Positions 37,601 through 51,258 of a stretch of DNA of 64,000 nt are shown here, in pieces. Location: the NCBI GenBank assembly GCA_021234535.1, contig CM037835.1, positions 930,001-994,000 of the forward strand, in the 5' to 3' direction. The notes beneath the pieces are model-generated. The model made no database searches. It was not told the origin of the DNA and worked only from the letters and a program-made list of their open reading frames with translations. Both the position numbers and the translations under genes were made by a program. This DNA is from Stichopus chloronotus. Lineage: Eukaryota; Echinodermata; Holothuroidea; Aspidochirotida; Stichopodidae. Positions within the stretch are counted from its first letter, which is position 1, and every line of letters starts with the position of its first letter.

Positions 37601-40121
37601 ACATTTGAATTCATAAGCTGTTTTGACATATATTTTGAAATCATTTGACGTAAGGTACACTTTTAGACAACCTACGTAAGATAAACATGAAGTTAGCACT
37701 TTTAGGTCTATAGGATCACCTACAAGCTCTAAGTCAAGAAGATTACAGTACCCTACATATGATTTCATAGCAACACCGCCACCTTTTCCATTGTCAACTG
37801 CAAGTCCATCCGTTGTTTCTTAAAGTAGTACAACGTCCTTTTATAAGGTTCCAGCAATTAGTATGTACGCATGTCTTATGTTACCCAGTCCACAATTTTT
37901 GATAACAAAAATACTTCCATGTTGTTTAACACACAACTTTACATCGGCTTGCCCAACATTGACTATATTGCATAAAGTAAGATTGAACAAGTCTTTCAAT
38001 TCTATTTCGTTCAGATTTCTCTCTTTTCGACCAATCGTTCAAAATAACAAATGAACAAATACATATGGTATGGATTACAATGTGCATCACAAAAATCTCC
38101 CGGAAGGGAGAAAAAAACTTGACTTCAGTTATGAAACATGTCCGAAGCAATTTGACTCCTTTTAACCAACATCATATTTACATCGAATGACTGAGCAAGG
38201 TACCAGTGTATTTTCGCTTTCTTTTCTTTCTAGATCAACATGCTTTAAAGTCTCCCTTAATTTAGTTCAATAATTGGGACACCTGTCATTTGTCATTCAA
38301 GTATTTCACTTCCGAATTTCATTGACATCATCTCTTAACCTCAAGAATGCAAGTTTCTAGACAACCGACTTATGTTGAGACAACTGTCTGTGCAGTAAGC
38401 CGTCTCTGTTGCTTTATGATGACACCACCGCATATGCAATTCAGAAAGTGGGTATCTGGTTTCTGGACCACGTATTTCATGTTTTACATTCCAGTTATTT
38501 ACAGACTTAACATTTTCTTTGGATTTAATATTCTGCTGTAGTAATGACAGAGCTTTATTAGGTGTTTCCAACACTCTGACTCGCCCTTCTATTATAACAC
38601 AGAAGAGACTAATCAACACAATGTTTTATTATAGATAAATGATCTACAACGTGACTACATTTTGTCTTTTACATTCTCTCTCACATACCCCTATGTTTTA
38701 CCTCCTTGTAGCGCTAAGCTATTCCATTCTCCAAGATCCCATTCACGACGCTGGGAATTATTTGATACCGTTTAGGAAATTCTGGGTTCCTTATAAAGTG
38801 GAATCAACTTTGCGACTGCAACGGTATCATCTCCTTTTATTCATTGCGCAAGCAATGAGGCTTAGTGGATATAATAACGTATGGGTGTATTGTATTGCTG
38901 ACTTTGGCAAACATATTTTTACCTAACAATGCAAGAATTTGATGAACTTAGGTAAAATCTACAAAGCTTACAGTAAATATTATTTATATTATGACTAAAG
39001 TTTTAAGCAAGTCTTGCTTACTGTATTGTATAAACTAATGACTCAACATACACTTAACATCACCTGCACTTCAAACCCACAACATGACGAAAGGCAATAA
39101 CATCCCATGGCTATCAAACTTGTTTCAAAGTCAACCACCTGAAAACACCATTGCCAAATAAACTTATACACAAGGTGGTTGAGACGTGCAACCACATCTC
39201 TAACTTAAGCTGGTTCAATATATCTCCCAAACATTAGATGAACAGCCTGCAATCTCAAGAATTAATCGAACAGGACAAACCGAATGCCGACGATTTCTCC
39301 GGCAATGCAATATTTTTACGCTTTCAACGTTTCCAAACAACAATTTATTTTGCGCGCAGTCTTGACCTTTCGTGACATCTGGCCACACGTGCGCTCAAAA
39401 AGGTAATTTGGTAAACATTTGCCCTGCTCAGGTAACTTACAACTCTCATGAAAGACACATTTGGCCCACAAATCTTTACAAATTGAATTTATAAAGCAAT
39501 TTCGCTGTCATGATGAGACTCACTCAAATAAGTTCCAAGAACTTCCAAAAGAGCCAAATGTTCCCAGACTATTCAATTTATGTAGTCTGTATTATGGTTT
39601 CATCATTAAAAAAAACATCAAAAAAAAAAAAGTCGGGACAACCTTAGTTGAATTCAGAAGGTTTTGGACAAACCGAACTTAGTTTAACAAATAACAGTTT
39701 TGCCTTCATCAATATCAAATTGCTAAGAGAACAAAAACGTTTAATTCTTTTTCTTTTACACGCTGTTTTAGTTCATGATGTTATGACACTGACGTAGAGC
39801 ATTTGACCAAATTTAACTTCACAATTTGAATTTCAAGGAATGCCTGAGTCTTCACTCCTGTGGGTCGGTACAGAAACATGCGTATCTGCCCTTTCTTTGC
39901 TCTATGATTCATGGGTAGTTAAAAAAAATGAAGAAAAAAAAAACAACTTTGGCATCAAGATCATTAACTAAAAAGCAGGTCATGGAGTACATCACGGTAA
40001 AAACAAAACAAATGAAGGTTTTATTGCACACACTGAACCAGAATTACCGTTACAGTAAAGCACACTGACGGATGTGAGAAATGGAAACTACATAAAAGTC
40101 TACATTTGATTAAATTTTGCC

Positions 40122-40283
40122 TCAACAGCAGGATAAGTCAAACGTGTTGAAGCCAACAAGCAGCTGGCCCATTGGAGAGTCTGAAAAAATAAACCAAACC
40201 ATAAATGCATCAATTTTGTCTCCTGCCAAGAGAGAACGTACGTTGTTAAATTCAGCCTCGGTGTATGTCGTGTAAGCAACAAC
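40122..40283 (-). CDS. Candidate exon or ORF, product not recognised
   Basis: After a pyrimidine-rich acceptor (CGCGTCCATTAG) the minus strand is open for 53 codons to a TGA at 40122-40124. It includes YTEAEFNNVRSLLAGDKIDAF and DSPMGQLLVGFNTFDLSCC. An overlapping second frame is open through the same region, which lowers confidence. A possible internal acceptor (TTTTTTCAG) lies at about 40178. It is on the same strand as the stronger candidate exon at 40921-41103 and might follow it, but phases are unproven and no family is recognised. Confidence 0.22.
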   Translation of the reverse strand, partial: VVAYTTYTEAEFNNVRSLLAGDKIDAFMVWFIFSDSPMGQLLVGFNTFDLSCC

Positions 40284-40864
40284 CTAATGGACGCGTGAGG
40301 GGAGATTTGTTTTCATTATTAAAGTAGGATGTGCTGTTTGAAGGAACAAAAATAGCCTTACGGTTGATATTTCATCATTTTCTGTCATTTGATACCAATG
40401 TGGATAATAACATGTTATGCCAGGTTTCTTTTATTAAAAAGTTCATTAATTAGAGTGTTTAATACGGTAGAAGGAAGAGTGATTTTTTTCGGCTAAAAAG
40501 TTAGCGGAACTGGACCCTGTGGTAAATGTGCGACACTTCTGTGTGAACACTGCTACAACGAAATTCCTATGCAAACATGTTTCTTTCAGAAATTAGGCTA
40601 TATGTGGACAAATATACCTCTGTACAGGAGTTTCTATAACGTTCTGCAACTATAAGAAGTTCTTTGGTGTACTTCGGAAAATGCAGGAGCAGGAATAACA
40701 GCACATCCTGCTTTAAGGAGTAACACATGCATAATGTGACTGAATGGAACTTTTGGTTCCATACTTATCAGGAGTATTGTGATAGTCAAATAGATCAGTG
40801 GGATTTATTGACGACTGGGAGCGATATTTGAATAAAGTGGCATAGTGGCGTTCGAAAGAGTTAG

Positions 40865-40929
40865 GAGGAGTGGAGGAGGAGTCACGTGTTCATCGTAAGC
40901 AAAAATATATTCTGATGTTCTCATAACAT
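40865..40929. repeat. 65 bp direct duplication, copy 1 (contains CACGTG)
   Basis: It starts GAGGAGTGGAGGAGGAGTCACGTG and is repeated 312 bp to the right at 41177-41241 with only about six differences. Each copy contains a CACGTG E-box. On the minus strand both copies keep one open frame, VMRTS-YIFA-D-HVTPPPLL, so the duplication may involve coding sequence. The two copies bracket the candidate exon at 40921-41103. Confidence 0.85.
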
Positions 40930-41103
40930 TAGCAGACCATACATGAATCGGTCTAGGCCACCATAGACTTCGACAATGTACAACTCAGGTACAGGTCTGA
41001 GGTTGAACTCGCAAACAATTTCACGGTTTGTTGGAAAACGCGTCACGATAGCAGTCTCAACATGTTGAAAAGCTTGAAGATTTGGAAGATCAATATGTAC
41101 ACC
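40921..41103 (-). CDS. Candidate coding exon, unrecognised 60-residue product
   Basis: Behind a good acceptor (GGTTCTTCCCCAG) the minus strand is open for 60 codons and ends at a TGA at 40921-40923. The translation is balanced and protein-like: VHIDLPNLQAFQHVETAI near residues 2-19, RFPTNREIVCEFNLRPVPEL at 22-41, then YIVEVYGGLDRFMYG at 42-56. The DNA is richer in G+C than its surroundings. No ATG opens it, so it would be an internal or last exon. An alternative donor (TTCAT|GTATGG) could end the coding part before the stop. It is bracketed by a 65 bp direct duplication. I do not recognise the family, and the call rests on composition, open frame and acceptor. Confidence 0.42.
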   Translation of the reverse strand, partial: GVHIDLPNLQAFQHVETAIVTRFPTNREIVCEFNLRPVPELYIVEVYGGLDRFMYGLLML

Positions 41104-41176
41104 CTGGGGAAGAACCTTTCACGTTGATGTATGTATAATACTAGTAAGTAAATGTGCACCAATTTTGACAAGCATT

Positions 41177-41241
41177 GAGGAGTGGAGGAGGAGTCACGTG
41201 TCCATCGTGAGCAAAAATGTAGTCTGATGTCCTCATAACAT
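41177..41241. repeat. 65 bp direct duplication, copy 2
   Basis: Near-identical to 40865-40929, including the GTCACGTG E-box. On the minus strand it lies in an open frame of about 50 codons carrying VMRTSDYIFAHDGHVTPPPLL. Three of the five differences inside that frame are at third codon positions, too few to prove selection. Confidence 0.85.
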
Positions 41242-42544
41242 ACGGTAGCATATTAAAAGAACGGTTAAACTTAAATATGATTGCAACATTGTTTCACTTC
41301 AGTTGACCTGTGGTACAGGTTCAATGACAATCCACACACATATCTTTTAGCGACTGGCAAGAGCTTGTAGGTTCCTGAACAAGGTGGCTAATTGTCAGAT
41401 ACCAGGATAGGCCTATAGGCTAGTCATCACGAGGGCATGTCAAGTTTCGCACATCATTTAATGGTGTTTTTTTCAGTCTTGTATCGATGCTTTTAATGGC
41501 GACCTTATGATAACCTTACCTGCATGTAGGATTTACAAGCCATTTACTGTGTAAACATTATGATCTCTTTCACTCCAGTGAACAGCAATCGGTCGATGGA
41601 CTCGTAACTAAAGGTTGTTGATTTTGACCTTAACTGTATACAGACCTGGTCGTATTGGATGGGAAGGTCTACAACCGAAGAATAAATTTGCGTTGTGAAT
41701 TAGTCGGTGATCATTTGACAATAAAAGCCGTGTACTTCACGGTTTGGTAAATATTTTACAAGAGCGAGATCTTTAAATCTGTTTCACGTGTGTCGTACAT
41801 TGTTACCTGCATTAAAGCTTATGTTTAACAACGCTTGGTACGGTACTTAATGCCATGATGATGGTAAACCATGCACTCTATAATATCGGTGATGTTATAA
41901 ATAACATCATGTGCATTGTTGTCTTCTGATTGCAGTGAGGGCTAAAGGACCACTGGTAGATCTATGTAATACATAAGCACACTTAACATGTGAAGCATGG
42001 TATGGCACAAGATGATACCACCCTCTCTCTCCTACAAGCATTGAATTGGCTGTCGTTAGGCTGCATCTAAAAAATACAGTTTATTAGTTAGCGCATGCAA
42101 CAGATTGATAACGTAAATAAACATTAACTTACTTAGTGTGCTCTAACGAGGTTACTATTTGTGTGTCTCAGGCGATTTTAATGCCCTCTTTCTAAACAGA
42201 CCTATTTTTAGACTGTACAATTGACATTGTGTTCAAGGGGTTACTTCAGAACTTCCAGGGACTACTCCCCTCAAAAGTCATCGGAGCTTTCCCCTCAACC
42301 CCACAAGCGGCCTTTCAGCGTCCCCCTGGACCCCACCTACATTGGCTCCACATTTTTGTCTTGAGGTGATTTTTACATATTTTTCGACTTAACCCTTCAA
42401 TTAAATGTAACTAACTACCTTTGGAACCAAATTCCAGCTAAACGAAAACATAAGTGATGTTCTTGTACTAACCAAACACGATCTTTCAAGTTTACAAATC
42501 CCAGTAAGCTTCTTGTACTGAATGGGGTCCACTGCGTTACCACC

Positions 42545-42760
42545 TGTAAGATCTCTACAACTATTCCTATCTTCAGATACCCCAGCTGACCCCACATGAC
42601 AATTCATCTCCACCAAACCCAATAGGCTCCCTGTAATCTCAGGGAGGTTCACCGACATTTAATATTTTACTAATAGTGAAGCGCCCTCACTGTGCATACC
42701 TACACCTGTACAAACAAAATAACTTCAAAGGTTACAATCGTCATCGAAACCAACCATCGC
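42545..42760. repeat. DR1-type dispersed repeat, decayed copy
   Basis: The fragments GACCCCACATGACAATTC, CTCCACCAAACCCAATAGGC and a tail GTTACAATCGTCATCGAAACC match the monomer and tail of the family. The nuclear-receptor core itself is degraded here. Confidence 0.55.
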
Positions 42761-43578
42761 ATCACCTAGATGGATTAAACGACCCTTCGATAGTTTTAAT
42801 CGGCCTGGACAAAATCAAGTTCTATAGGGTACTTAGTTATTGGAAGGCACATAAAACTGACGTTTGTTTTCAAGCCAAACGCGTATTATACTGACTCCAT
42901 AACTCCAACACAGATTAAACACAAGAGACACAGGCGCATAGGAAACAAAATGTAAGTGGGGGAGGAGGGGGGGGGGGTTACGGAAATTTCGGGCTATGCA
43001 CCTCACCATATCCTCTAGTCCAACACATATACTTTTTAAGTTGAATTTTCGTTGAACAACAACTGCACCACTGCATATGTTTTACAAAGTATCATTATGC
43101 AGTAGTGCAGTTCCTCAACAAACGTATGAAAGGAATTAGATAAAGGATACAAACTTTATCACAATTAGAGACCACATGGAGCCATTTGGTCTTTTTCCTT
43201 GGTAACGTCAAGCATGCGATTAAGCGTTCCACTTGGGATGTCATTCATTATCACCCAAAGAAAAATCATTTCCTGGTGACAATTAGATTGACTAAAGATC
43301 TGAGTGTGATAAAAGTAATTGTATAATCAATCAAGTTTGCAAATTATCTTCAAGATTAATCTACAGTCTTGGAGAAAACTGTTGGGACACTTTGCCGTAC
43401 GTTGCGAGTATAATCTTAAATTTAGTTGAGAGGATAAGATGAAACCCCGCACCCCTTTCCAATGTTGCGGAATAGCAGTGAATGTTCAGTGTGAACAGTA
43501 ATCCTACAGCAATCACTGAAAGTGGAACGGGGTGTCCCAAGCTGTTTTGACTGCAGGTCAACAGGTAAATTTAAAGAC

Positions 43579-43947
43579 TTAACGGATGCTTAAAAGTAAC
43601 CGGATTGTTCCAACATTATGGTTTTGCAGTGAAGACTTAAAATGCATACAGAGAGAATGAGAGTAATCATGTAAACATTGGCTGTATTTGTTTGCGAAAA
43701 GAACGAGGAAAAAAAACGTCTTTTTGGAATTTTTAGCTGTTATCTTGATAAGTGTTTCTCTTTTTACAACTGATAGATAACCAGAGGAAGTTTGGATCAT
43801 CTTAAGCAAGGCGCGTTTCCTTGCGAAAAGATTGGTGACCTCCTTAAATGTCCCTTGCTTCCTTCTGGGGAGATTGATAACGAAAACCGAAGGATTCTCT
43901 GTACATGAATGAATCAGCGTGTCTACAATCCACTCAGGCAGAAACAA
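43579..43947 (-). CDS. Open frame of 122 codons, unrecognised
   Basis: This is one of the longest non-repeat frames in the window. Its first ~75 residues look protein-like (EWIVDTLIHSCTENPSVFVIN, RRKQGTFKEVTNLFARKRALLKMI). The remainder is less convincing. The assumed start is TTG, so if real it is part of an exon. No domain or clear splice pair was identified, and a chance frame is quite possible. Confidence 0.18.
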   Translation of the reverse strand: MFLPEWIVDTLIHSCTENPSVFVINLPRRKQGTFKEVTNLFARKRALLKMIQTSSGYLSVVKRETLIKITAKNSKKTFFFLVLFANKYSQCLHDYSHSLCMHFKSSLQNHNVGTIRLLLSIR

Positions 43948-44409
43948 TTAATCGAAATATAACCAATGCCATCACATCTCTTGAAGATTCTTTTCATCAT
44001 ATATCATACAAAGTGAACATTATACTTCATATACTTTAATTTTTGACCCACAATAATATTGTTCATGGCTAATCCATACTTATCAGGAAGGTCGTGTCCG
44101 GGGTACATTTACCGATACGATCATATCATTCGGTCATCCAGATTAGATACTTCGCTTGAAATAGGTTCAATGGCCTCAATATTAAGTCTAGCGTATATTG
44201 TATGTCTCCTGGCACCTGGAAATCTGCAACTCCAAGCGTGGAGTTATTACCTGTAGTAGATGCATTCTTCCAGAAGCGAATCACAAAGCCATCAAGGCCA
44301 TGGAATAGGTTCATTTGGAAAGTATACTTTTTAATGTAGTTGTTTTTATGAGGCTACCGTAATGTTATCGTTTTCTGTTTAGTCATCGATTAGTCTGTTA
44401 GGCCCATCG

Positions 44410-45105
44410 CATACAAAACCAGAAAGCGCACATGCATTGTGGTTTCGATGATTTCATGATGAATATTTTCGTCGTTAGGTGTGTAAGATTACCTTTGACC
44501 TCTACCAAGAAACAAAACGGTTCACATGCTCAATACGGTACACCTACATATTACATATGGGATTTGTCCAAACCTTCCTTCTTGAGATATCGTGTTTACA
44601 ATGTTTTAACACTTTTACCCCTCTTGACCCCAAATAATCTTTTACCTTCACCAAAAAACAATAGGGTTCATGTTCTTAACAAGGTGCTCCTGCATACCAA
44701 ATATATTTTCCCAAGCTTCTCTTCTTGAGATACGGTGTTTACAAGGTTTTCACAATTTGACCCCTGTTGACTACAAATGATCATTGACCTATACAAACAA
44801 CGACAGGGTTCATGCACTTAACATGGTACACCAAAATACCACATATGAGATTTGTCCAAGCTTCCCTTCTTGAGATATTGTTTTAACAAGGTTTTCACAT
44901 TTCGTCGCCGTTGACCCCAAATGACCTTTAACGTCAACCAAAAACAATAGGCTTCATGTACTCAATATGGTGCACCTACATACCAAATGTGAAATTTTCA
45001 GTTTCCATGTAGGCGTCACAAGTATACATACACACACACACACATTCACGTGCGTGGTTGCAAAAGTTAAGATTATCATCGAAACCAAAAACGACCATGC
45101 ATCAA
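44410..45105. repeat. DR1-type dispersed repeat, copy C
   Basis: The head AACCAGAAAGCGCACATGCATT..TTTCGATGATTTCATGATG at 44417-44470 is followed by three to four monomers. CTTCTTGAGATATCG-type boundaries lie near 44578, 44720 and 44864, a spacing of about 143 bp. The tail is AGGCGTCACAAG, (CA)n and GATTATCATCGAAACCAAAAA. TTACCTTTGACCT at about 44490 and AATGACCTTTAACG near 44919 are one- or two-base variants of the DR1 core. Confidence 0.85.
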
Positions 45106-48100
45106 CATAGCCAGACAACATGCAGCTCTTTTCACCCTTATGTACCGTGCCGTGTACCGAAGAGGTCCCATCCATTGAATTTGGATGAAAAGTGGACCAT
45201 GCCATGAACAGGGAGATGGCATTATTTCATCCTGAGTGGTATTTCGTAAACTCTCAATTATTAACTCAATTATTTTAGAAAGTACCTCCTGACATTTCGC
45301 TTTTTGAGTGAAATTGACCCACGTGATGTTGTTAACGGCCTTTTCACATAGATTGCTCCTCAGCTACGACAAACAAAACTGCTGCGTGCAATACTGAACA
45401 TGATGAGCACATTACACACCAGACTGAATGATGAGTCTCAGCATCATATACGTACTGCGTGAGATAAACATTCGGTGAAGTCATGAACAGTCCGCGGTTT
45501 TGAACCTGACACATTTACACGTTTTGTCCAATAAAACTGTATCATGCAAACATTGATCAATAATTGGTGTTTATGCTTTTCTGCCAATTTGGAATAATTG
45601 TTAAAAATTACTTCTCAGTCAAATTGGTGTTTTTGTCTGTTAGTTATCAATATCCATTAATAACACAAACATTATTGTTCTCTGTCAGCAACAGGGTTAA
45701 TTAATTAGATATACATGTCAGACATGAATCAGTTTTCTGAAATGTTCACATTGTTGGGTCATATATGTGTGTAAGTAGTCACCGTATACAGTGACTCTCA
45801 TTAACAATGTGTGATCACAATAACATATTTTCTTATTAAATATCATTTGGTGTTCATCCAATGCCAACCTTAACCAGAGAGATGATGCTGTGTACAACGT
45901 AGACGGTACCATTGTATTTCAGGAAATTAGTGTGTGTTTATCTTCCGTTGTCCTCGTCCATTGTGGTCAAGAGCAAGCATGTTTGTCTCTCCGTAATATC
46001 ATGGAGCTAAATGGGTAAACCACCAAGTTCCAACTTTCATACATTTAGAAGGTAAAATTATAAAGTATGAGAAGGAACCTTAAACCTTACATAGCTAATG
46101 TACATGCATCTCAATTTGTTGCGTTAGGGTGAGCTATATCAACATTTTCTCTTATTTTTGTCACCGTGTTGTTGCTATGACGACCTAATTTTAGAATTCG
46201 GTGGTGTCTCGAGTCTACGGAATTGGCGAATATTATTTCTTACTGAGTTGTCCGGTTTCGCACAGGAAGTCCGACGGGGTCAATTTTGTTGGATGGCAAG
46301 GAAGTTACTCGACGAATTTACGACTAACTATTATCTCCGAACTGGTGCATATTTCTAGCTATAGATTGCCATTTTTTTATTACTCACGTTTGTGAAATTC
46401 CTCAAAGACAGATGAAAGCAGTCATACGAAGTAGAACAGAAAATGAGAGACATTGATCCAGCAAAGAAAAACAGAATTGACACACAACCATATCTGATTT
46501 TTCCAACTCCCTTTCTCACCTATTTTATCAATGTTCTGGTGGAAGCTGTTTTTTGCCCAACGACTTTTCACTTCGTGAGTATCATTACACTACTGCAGAA
46601 AGTGTGAAACATCAGCTCCATGGTCATACTGAAAACCAGTACTTAATAAAACCAGTACTACCAAATATCCTTACGTTTTGAGTCTATTCGGAAATGCTAA
46701 AGTTGAAAGAAATCACAGACCAACAGGACATGTATGAAGTATTTCTATAAACCCGAGTTACATTACAAACAAGTGAAACACAACTGCAGAAAAGTGATTA
46801 CCTACAAACTGAAAAAAAAATTCTATGAATTCTGATAAAAGTATTACAAAATCGTATCACGTGTACATAGTCGAATGGATACGAATACCGGAATACGGTC
46901 AAGAATGAATAGGTCGGCAACTAACAATGACTTCAAATAACTTATTGAAGAAATCTAAACACTTTATAGATAAGTGGTAAGACATTCCAATATGTGGTTT
47001 CAGCTTCCGAATTTCTGACAGTCCAACCGGTAACTGGGTACGAGTTGTGTATATTACGCCACACTAATTCAAGTAGGATACCAGTGATGTATTCCAATGA
47101 ACGCATAAGGGAAGTTTTGCATAAACGGAAGGAACCTGCAAATTGATTTTTTTTTTCAGAATGTACGATCAAAGTTTACAAGAAGTTAATTTGGTAATAA
47201 TGTAGACTTGTAAATCAATGAAATGAGAACATATCATGATTGAAATGCTAACATTTTTCAACGTATTAGTTTTCAGTTGTATTACATGGAAATGTTCAAC
47301 AGAAGCCCGTCCTCCTCATCTACATTATCCAACTCAGTCCCCCTTTAAATGGTACTAAATCTCGCATTACGTAGTCGAAATGTTGGTCACATGATAATCG
47401 CGGTTGCTAAAGTACCGTACCTAACTTCAGTAATGCGGCGCAAATCTCACAGTTATAATTTGTGGAAAGTTTAAATTCAACGGGAATTTCCTCAGGGGTC
47501 TTCAAACACAATTTCCGCCTGGCAACCTTCCTAGCAGCAGAGGCATTTTCTTAAAATGTGTGATATTAGATGGCTTAAATCAGGTGCAACATGATACTCG
47601 TAATAACCACCCACTGTTGCATAAATTCGACTGTTTAGCACGGTAGACCCCTATGAAAAATATAAGGAAACAGTATTTCTAGACTATGGTAACGTTTAAT
47701 ACCGAGTCTTGCCTTTGACCAATAAAAGTATAGCACACACACATTGGATGTCTACCGAGCAATGCTTGAATTGTTACCGGAAGTCGTGTCATACATGATA
47801 CACCTCAACGTTTTGCACTTTTCTTCCAAAACGAGAAAAAAGAACATCTCTACGGGCAGATTTGTTGTAAAAATATGATCTACAAATGATTAAATCAGTC
47901 AAGAAGTGTCACAGTAGAGAGAACGACAGAAAATCCCGTGTTTCTTTTTGTTGGCGTGCCACACACATAAATTTCATGTCATTTGTATCCTCTAACTGCA
48001 GGCTTTGAATATGAAATGTTTGGTCATATGTCATCAGTGCTGTCAGTAACGTGTTTCCGAACTCTTAGCGGGTACACATTGATGACATTTATACCTTTAC

Positions 48101-51100
48101 TTGCGTCTAATTAAATTAAAAAGTTTTTTCTGCCTACTGAGGCACTTTACTGACTGAATTTGGAATTTCCAGATAATTTTCAAAGTCAAATCTGTTGAAG
48201 AGATATGCTTATAAGTGATTTGCAAGACGAAGAAAAAAGGTACGTAAGATGCATGTAACAACTGCCAATGATCCTTTAAGCTCAACCTGGGATAGAATCT
48301 ACATTCTTTACGACAGGTTCATCTTTTGTACGAAGAAGCAGCAAGAAACTGCCAATAACGATAGTTCAACTAACGGGAAGCTACATATGTGTCGTTAATA
48401 TTACACATTAAATGGTCAAGGAAGCCCCTTATCGTCATATTACATCTAAGATTGCCCATTACTACAATAATTATGTCATATGCCATATACAAGTGTTTCT
48501 CAAGTGCCAATATGTCAGGATAATGGGTTTTTAAAATTCAATTGAACAGCTTGATTTTGACCTTTGACCAGTGCTTGTGAATGCTAACATATTGCACACA
48601 GTCAATAGTCAGTATGAACCCACACACGTTGTGACATACCGCTGTACTTTCAAAGGTAGTGGGCAGTCAGTTACAGGTACCTAAATCTGCTTATATGCAA
48701 CCTACAGTATCCATTTAGAGAACCAGTTTGAGATCCACACCTCAAGAAAGATTGTCCATCACTGAACTGGTAACATGGTTAGTACGTCATGGAAACCATT
48801 CCGAGCGTAAACTGTTTTGCTACCCTTGATTTTCTTTTCCAGAACTACTCTCCTTACAAAGAACATTGTTATTCAAAACATTTGAATGATTCAGCTAACA
48901 CCATCAGGCATTGCTGCGAATTAATGGAATTAGTTGTCATGTACCCCCTGTTATTCTTTATGCCTCCAAGCAATCTCATGGATTGTTCTCACTCAGAGAT
49001 ATGATCCCCAAATGTATTCAAACATTTTGCTTATCTCTCTCATTTGAATGCCATCCTCAAAATTGTCTTCCTAGGGAGTGAGGGGATCAGACGGATTAAT
49101 TAGCCCAACCTAAGAGGGCGGGTGCAACCGAGACGCTACGCAGGCTATAAACGCAAAGCACAGAAATGTATGCAGAGGATTACACTGCTAAGTGAAGATT
49201 TTACTCATGACGGAATCTTGTGCCTGAGTAAGCCAGACCACTGAACCATCTTTCAGTGGTACAAACTACTGCACCACATTAATCAAACACCACAAGTAGA
49301 TGCGAGGTTTTACGCGAGTGCTCTTGGTACTTCCATTGGTATTAAGATGTTTGGTTCTTCCAGATCAACGGCTAAATTCAAAGTATGCAGAGATGATAAA
49401 AAAAAAATGACCGAACTCGCCGGCAATAAATTTGTCGAATTGAGGTTAAAGCAAATATGGCATAAAGCGACCCGACAAACCGTGGAACCTAGGTATTTCT
49501 CACCGTGACCAATAAAATGGTCAAACAAAAGTGCAAATTAATCTGTCATTTTGATGATATGCGGTTGTTGTAACTGACAAATGCAAACATATTTAACGTA
49601 AATTACAAACCCTAGTTTTCTCCTCAGTAACAGCAGCTTATACTTCGGAAGACATTGTTTAGACTATTCAACTCGGAAGCTGTATAACCTCGATTAACTT
49701 GCAGGGCTAATATACAGAGTAAAAGAAAGGGCAACGTTGGCTTGGACTGCTAAGGGACAGCTGGAAAGGAAACAAACTATTAATTTATCTTCTTGCAAAT
49801 TATGTAAGCAGCAGTTAAGTGCACAATGGAAGGGTACGAAATTTATGCCTTTACTTCCGAAACAATTACCCTGCACCCTTCTTATCTTTATTACGGTACG
49901 TATGTATCGCGCATACTTGAAAAACGAAAATGGTACCTATCGGATATTCCGAAACAAGTTGTCAACAAACGTTCACTTTGGACGAGCACTAACACAGAGT
50001 CGATTAGTACAACAAGCAATGCCAAGATTATCTAGTATACGCGAAACGATTCCATCAAATCTTACTCTGTCGGTCGGGACCCTCACCCCTTTCAACTGTC
50101 CTGATATAACTATCTGTCTATATATGTCTGCACTTTGATAGGTCCTCGCATGCATGTGAATACTGTAGGATAACATCGGTTTTGTCCAATGACATCGATG
50201 CATGCAAACATCACGGTGTAATATAAACGAGAACCGGCCGACTACAAAAACATATCGTGTCACACCGTCCAGTTTTAAAATCTCTCACGGAATTGAGAAC
50301 TTGTTCGCAGAATGAATTACCCCAATGCAATGCCGACAATCCACCGGCCTTAAAATAACGATGGAGGTTTTTTATTGTATTACCATAGACCCTTGTGATT
50401 ATCGTAAACCCTTGTGATGAGGTCCGCTACGAAAGAAACTATACTTAAACCAGTCAAATTAACTAACCTTGACACATCTTAGTTTTGAATTATAACAAAG
50501 AATTGTTTTGAAATATCAGTTTTATCGGTTATTAGCTGAGTATTCACAGAGTGCAACAGTAGTTATCTATCTTTTTGAGGGAAGAGACGTGTTTTTCTTA
50601 GTTCGTAGTGTTTGTTTAGAATTCGTGATGACCATATGAAATATTACTTGTGACAATTCCAACGTCGGAACAACACTGCCTGTAGATTCATGAACATCAT
50701 ATGCAATATAAATTGTAACTAATTGTAACTTGATGCTTAAAATTACATCAGTGCAAATATGTGTACATGAATAAATGTGTGTAAAAGATGAATGTTTTCT
50801 TTAGTATCATTGCAATTTGCGATGACGTGAATAACTCTGAAATCAAAGATTGCCCAATCAAGAAACTAAAAAAAAACAGTCATGAATTCAACTATACAAA
50901 ACAAAATTAGCCTATTTGTATAACCCGCTGGCCTACAGTAAGATACATGATTTTTAATCAGTTAATGGTCTCTTAAACTGACCCCACCCCCTTTGCTGTT
51001 TCTTGAAGATATTGTCAAGTTGTCGGCATGATTTCAAGTATAAATGGGAGAGGGAACATTTAACCTGGAAAGAAAGTCATGTGACTATATTTGGATTATT

Positions 51101-51160
51101 TAGCAACATAGCCAAGAAGCCGAGGTGGAAGTCGATCCATTAATCAAGTTTAAGGATACA
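45106..51160. other. 6 kb without recognisable genes or repeats
   Basis: Open frames of 60-133 codons occur, the largest at 49737-50138 on the plus strand with a 96-codon antisense partner at 49973-50263. None shows a known domain, and sense/antisense overlap suggests chance. An isolated TGACCTTTGACC lies at 48558-48569. A perfect 9 bp hairpin (ACCACTGAA / TTCAGTGGT) lies near 49229-49261. Confidence 0.45.
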
Positions 51161-51258
51161 TGCAGTGACGTCACAGTGGAGTATTTTCCGAGGCAAGTAA
51201 TAATCAGTCTGAGTAGGCCTACTTGAAATGCCATCTGCGTCTAGGGTGGATTACACCA

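Larger units (their letters stand above)
25241..40120. other. 15 kb without recognisable genes
   Basis: Contents I can support are DR1-type repeat copy B (27.06-28.23 kb), a TA-flanked 722 bp element (30.54-31.26 kb), one copy of a dispersed repeat pair (31.75-32.03 kb), an AT-rich ACGTATTAAATCGAAT array (32.1-32.35 kb) and an AAAT microsatellite (34.59-34.65 kb). Open frames of 60-95 codons in several places (for example 35619-35864, 36105-36326, 38639-38926) show no known domain and are close to what chance gives in this much sequence. Confidence 0.5.

Noticed and set aside
49229..49261. Perfect ACCACTGAA/TTCAGTGGT hairpin, considered as a histone-type 3' stem-loop
   Set aside because: Sequence and loop do not match the conserved histone stem-loop, and no histone gene is nearby.
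49737..50263. 133-codon plus-strand frame with a 96-codon antisense frame
   Set aside because: No recognisable domain, no splice support, and overlapping sense/antisense frames point to chance.
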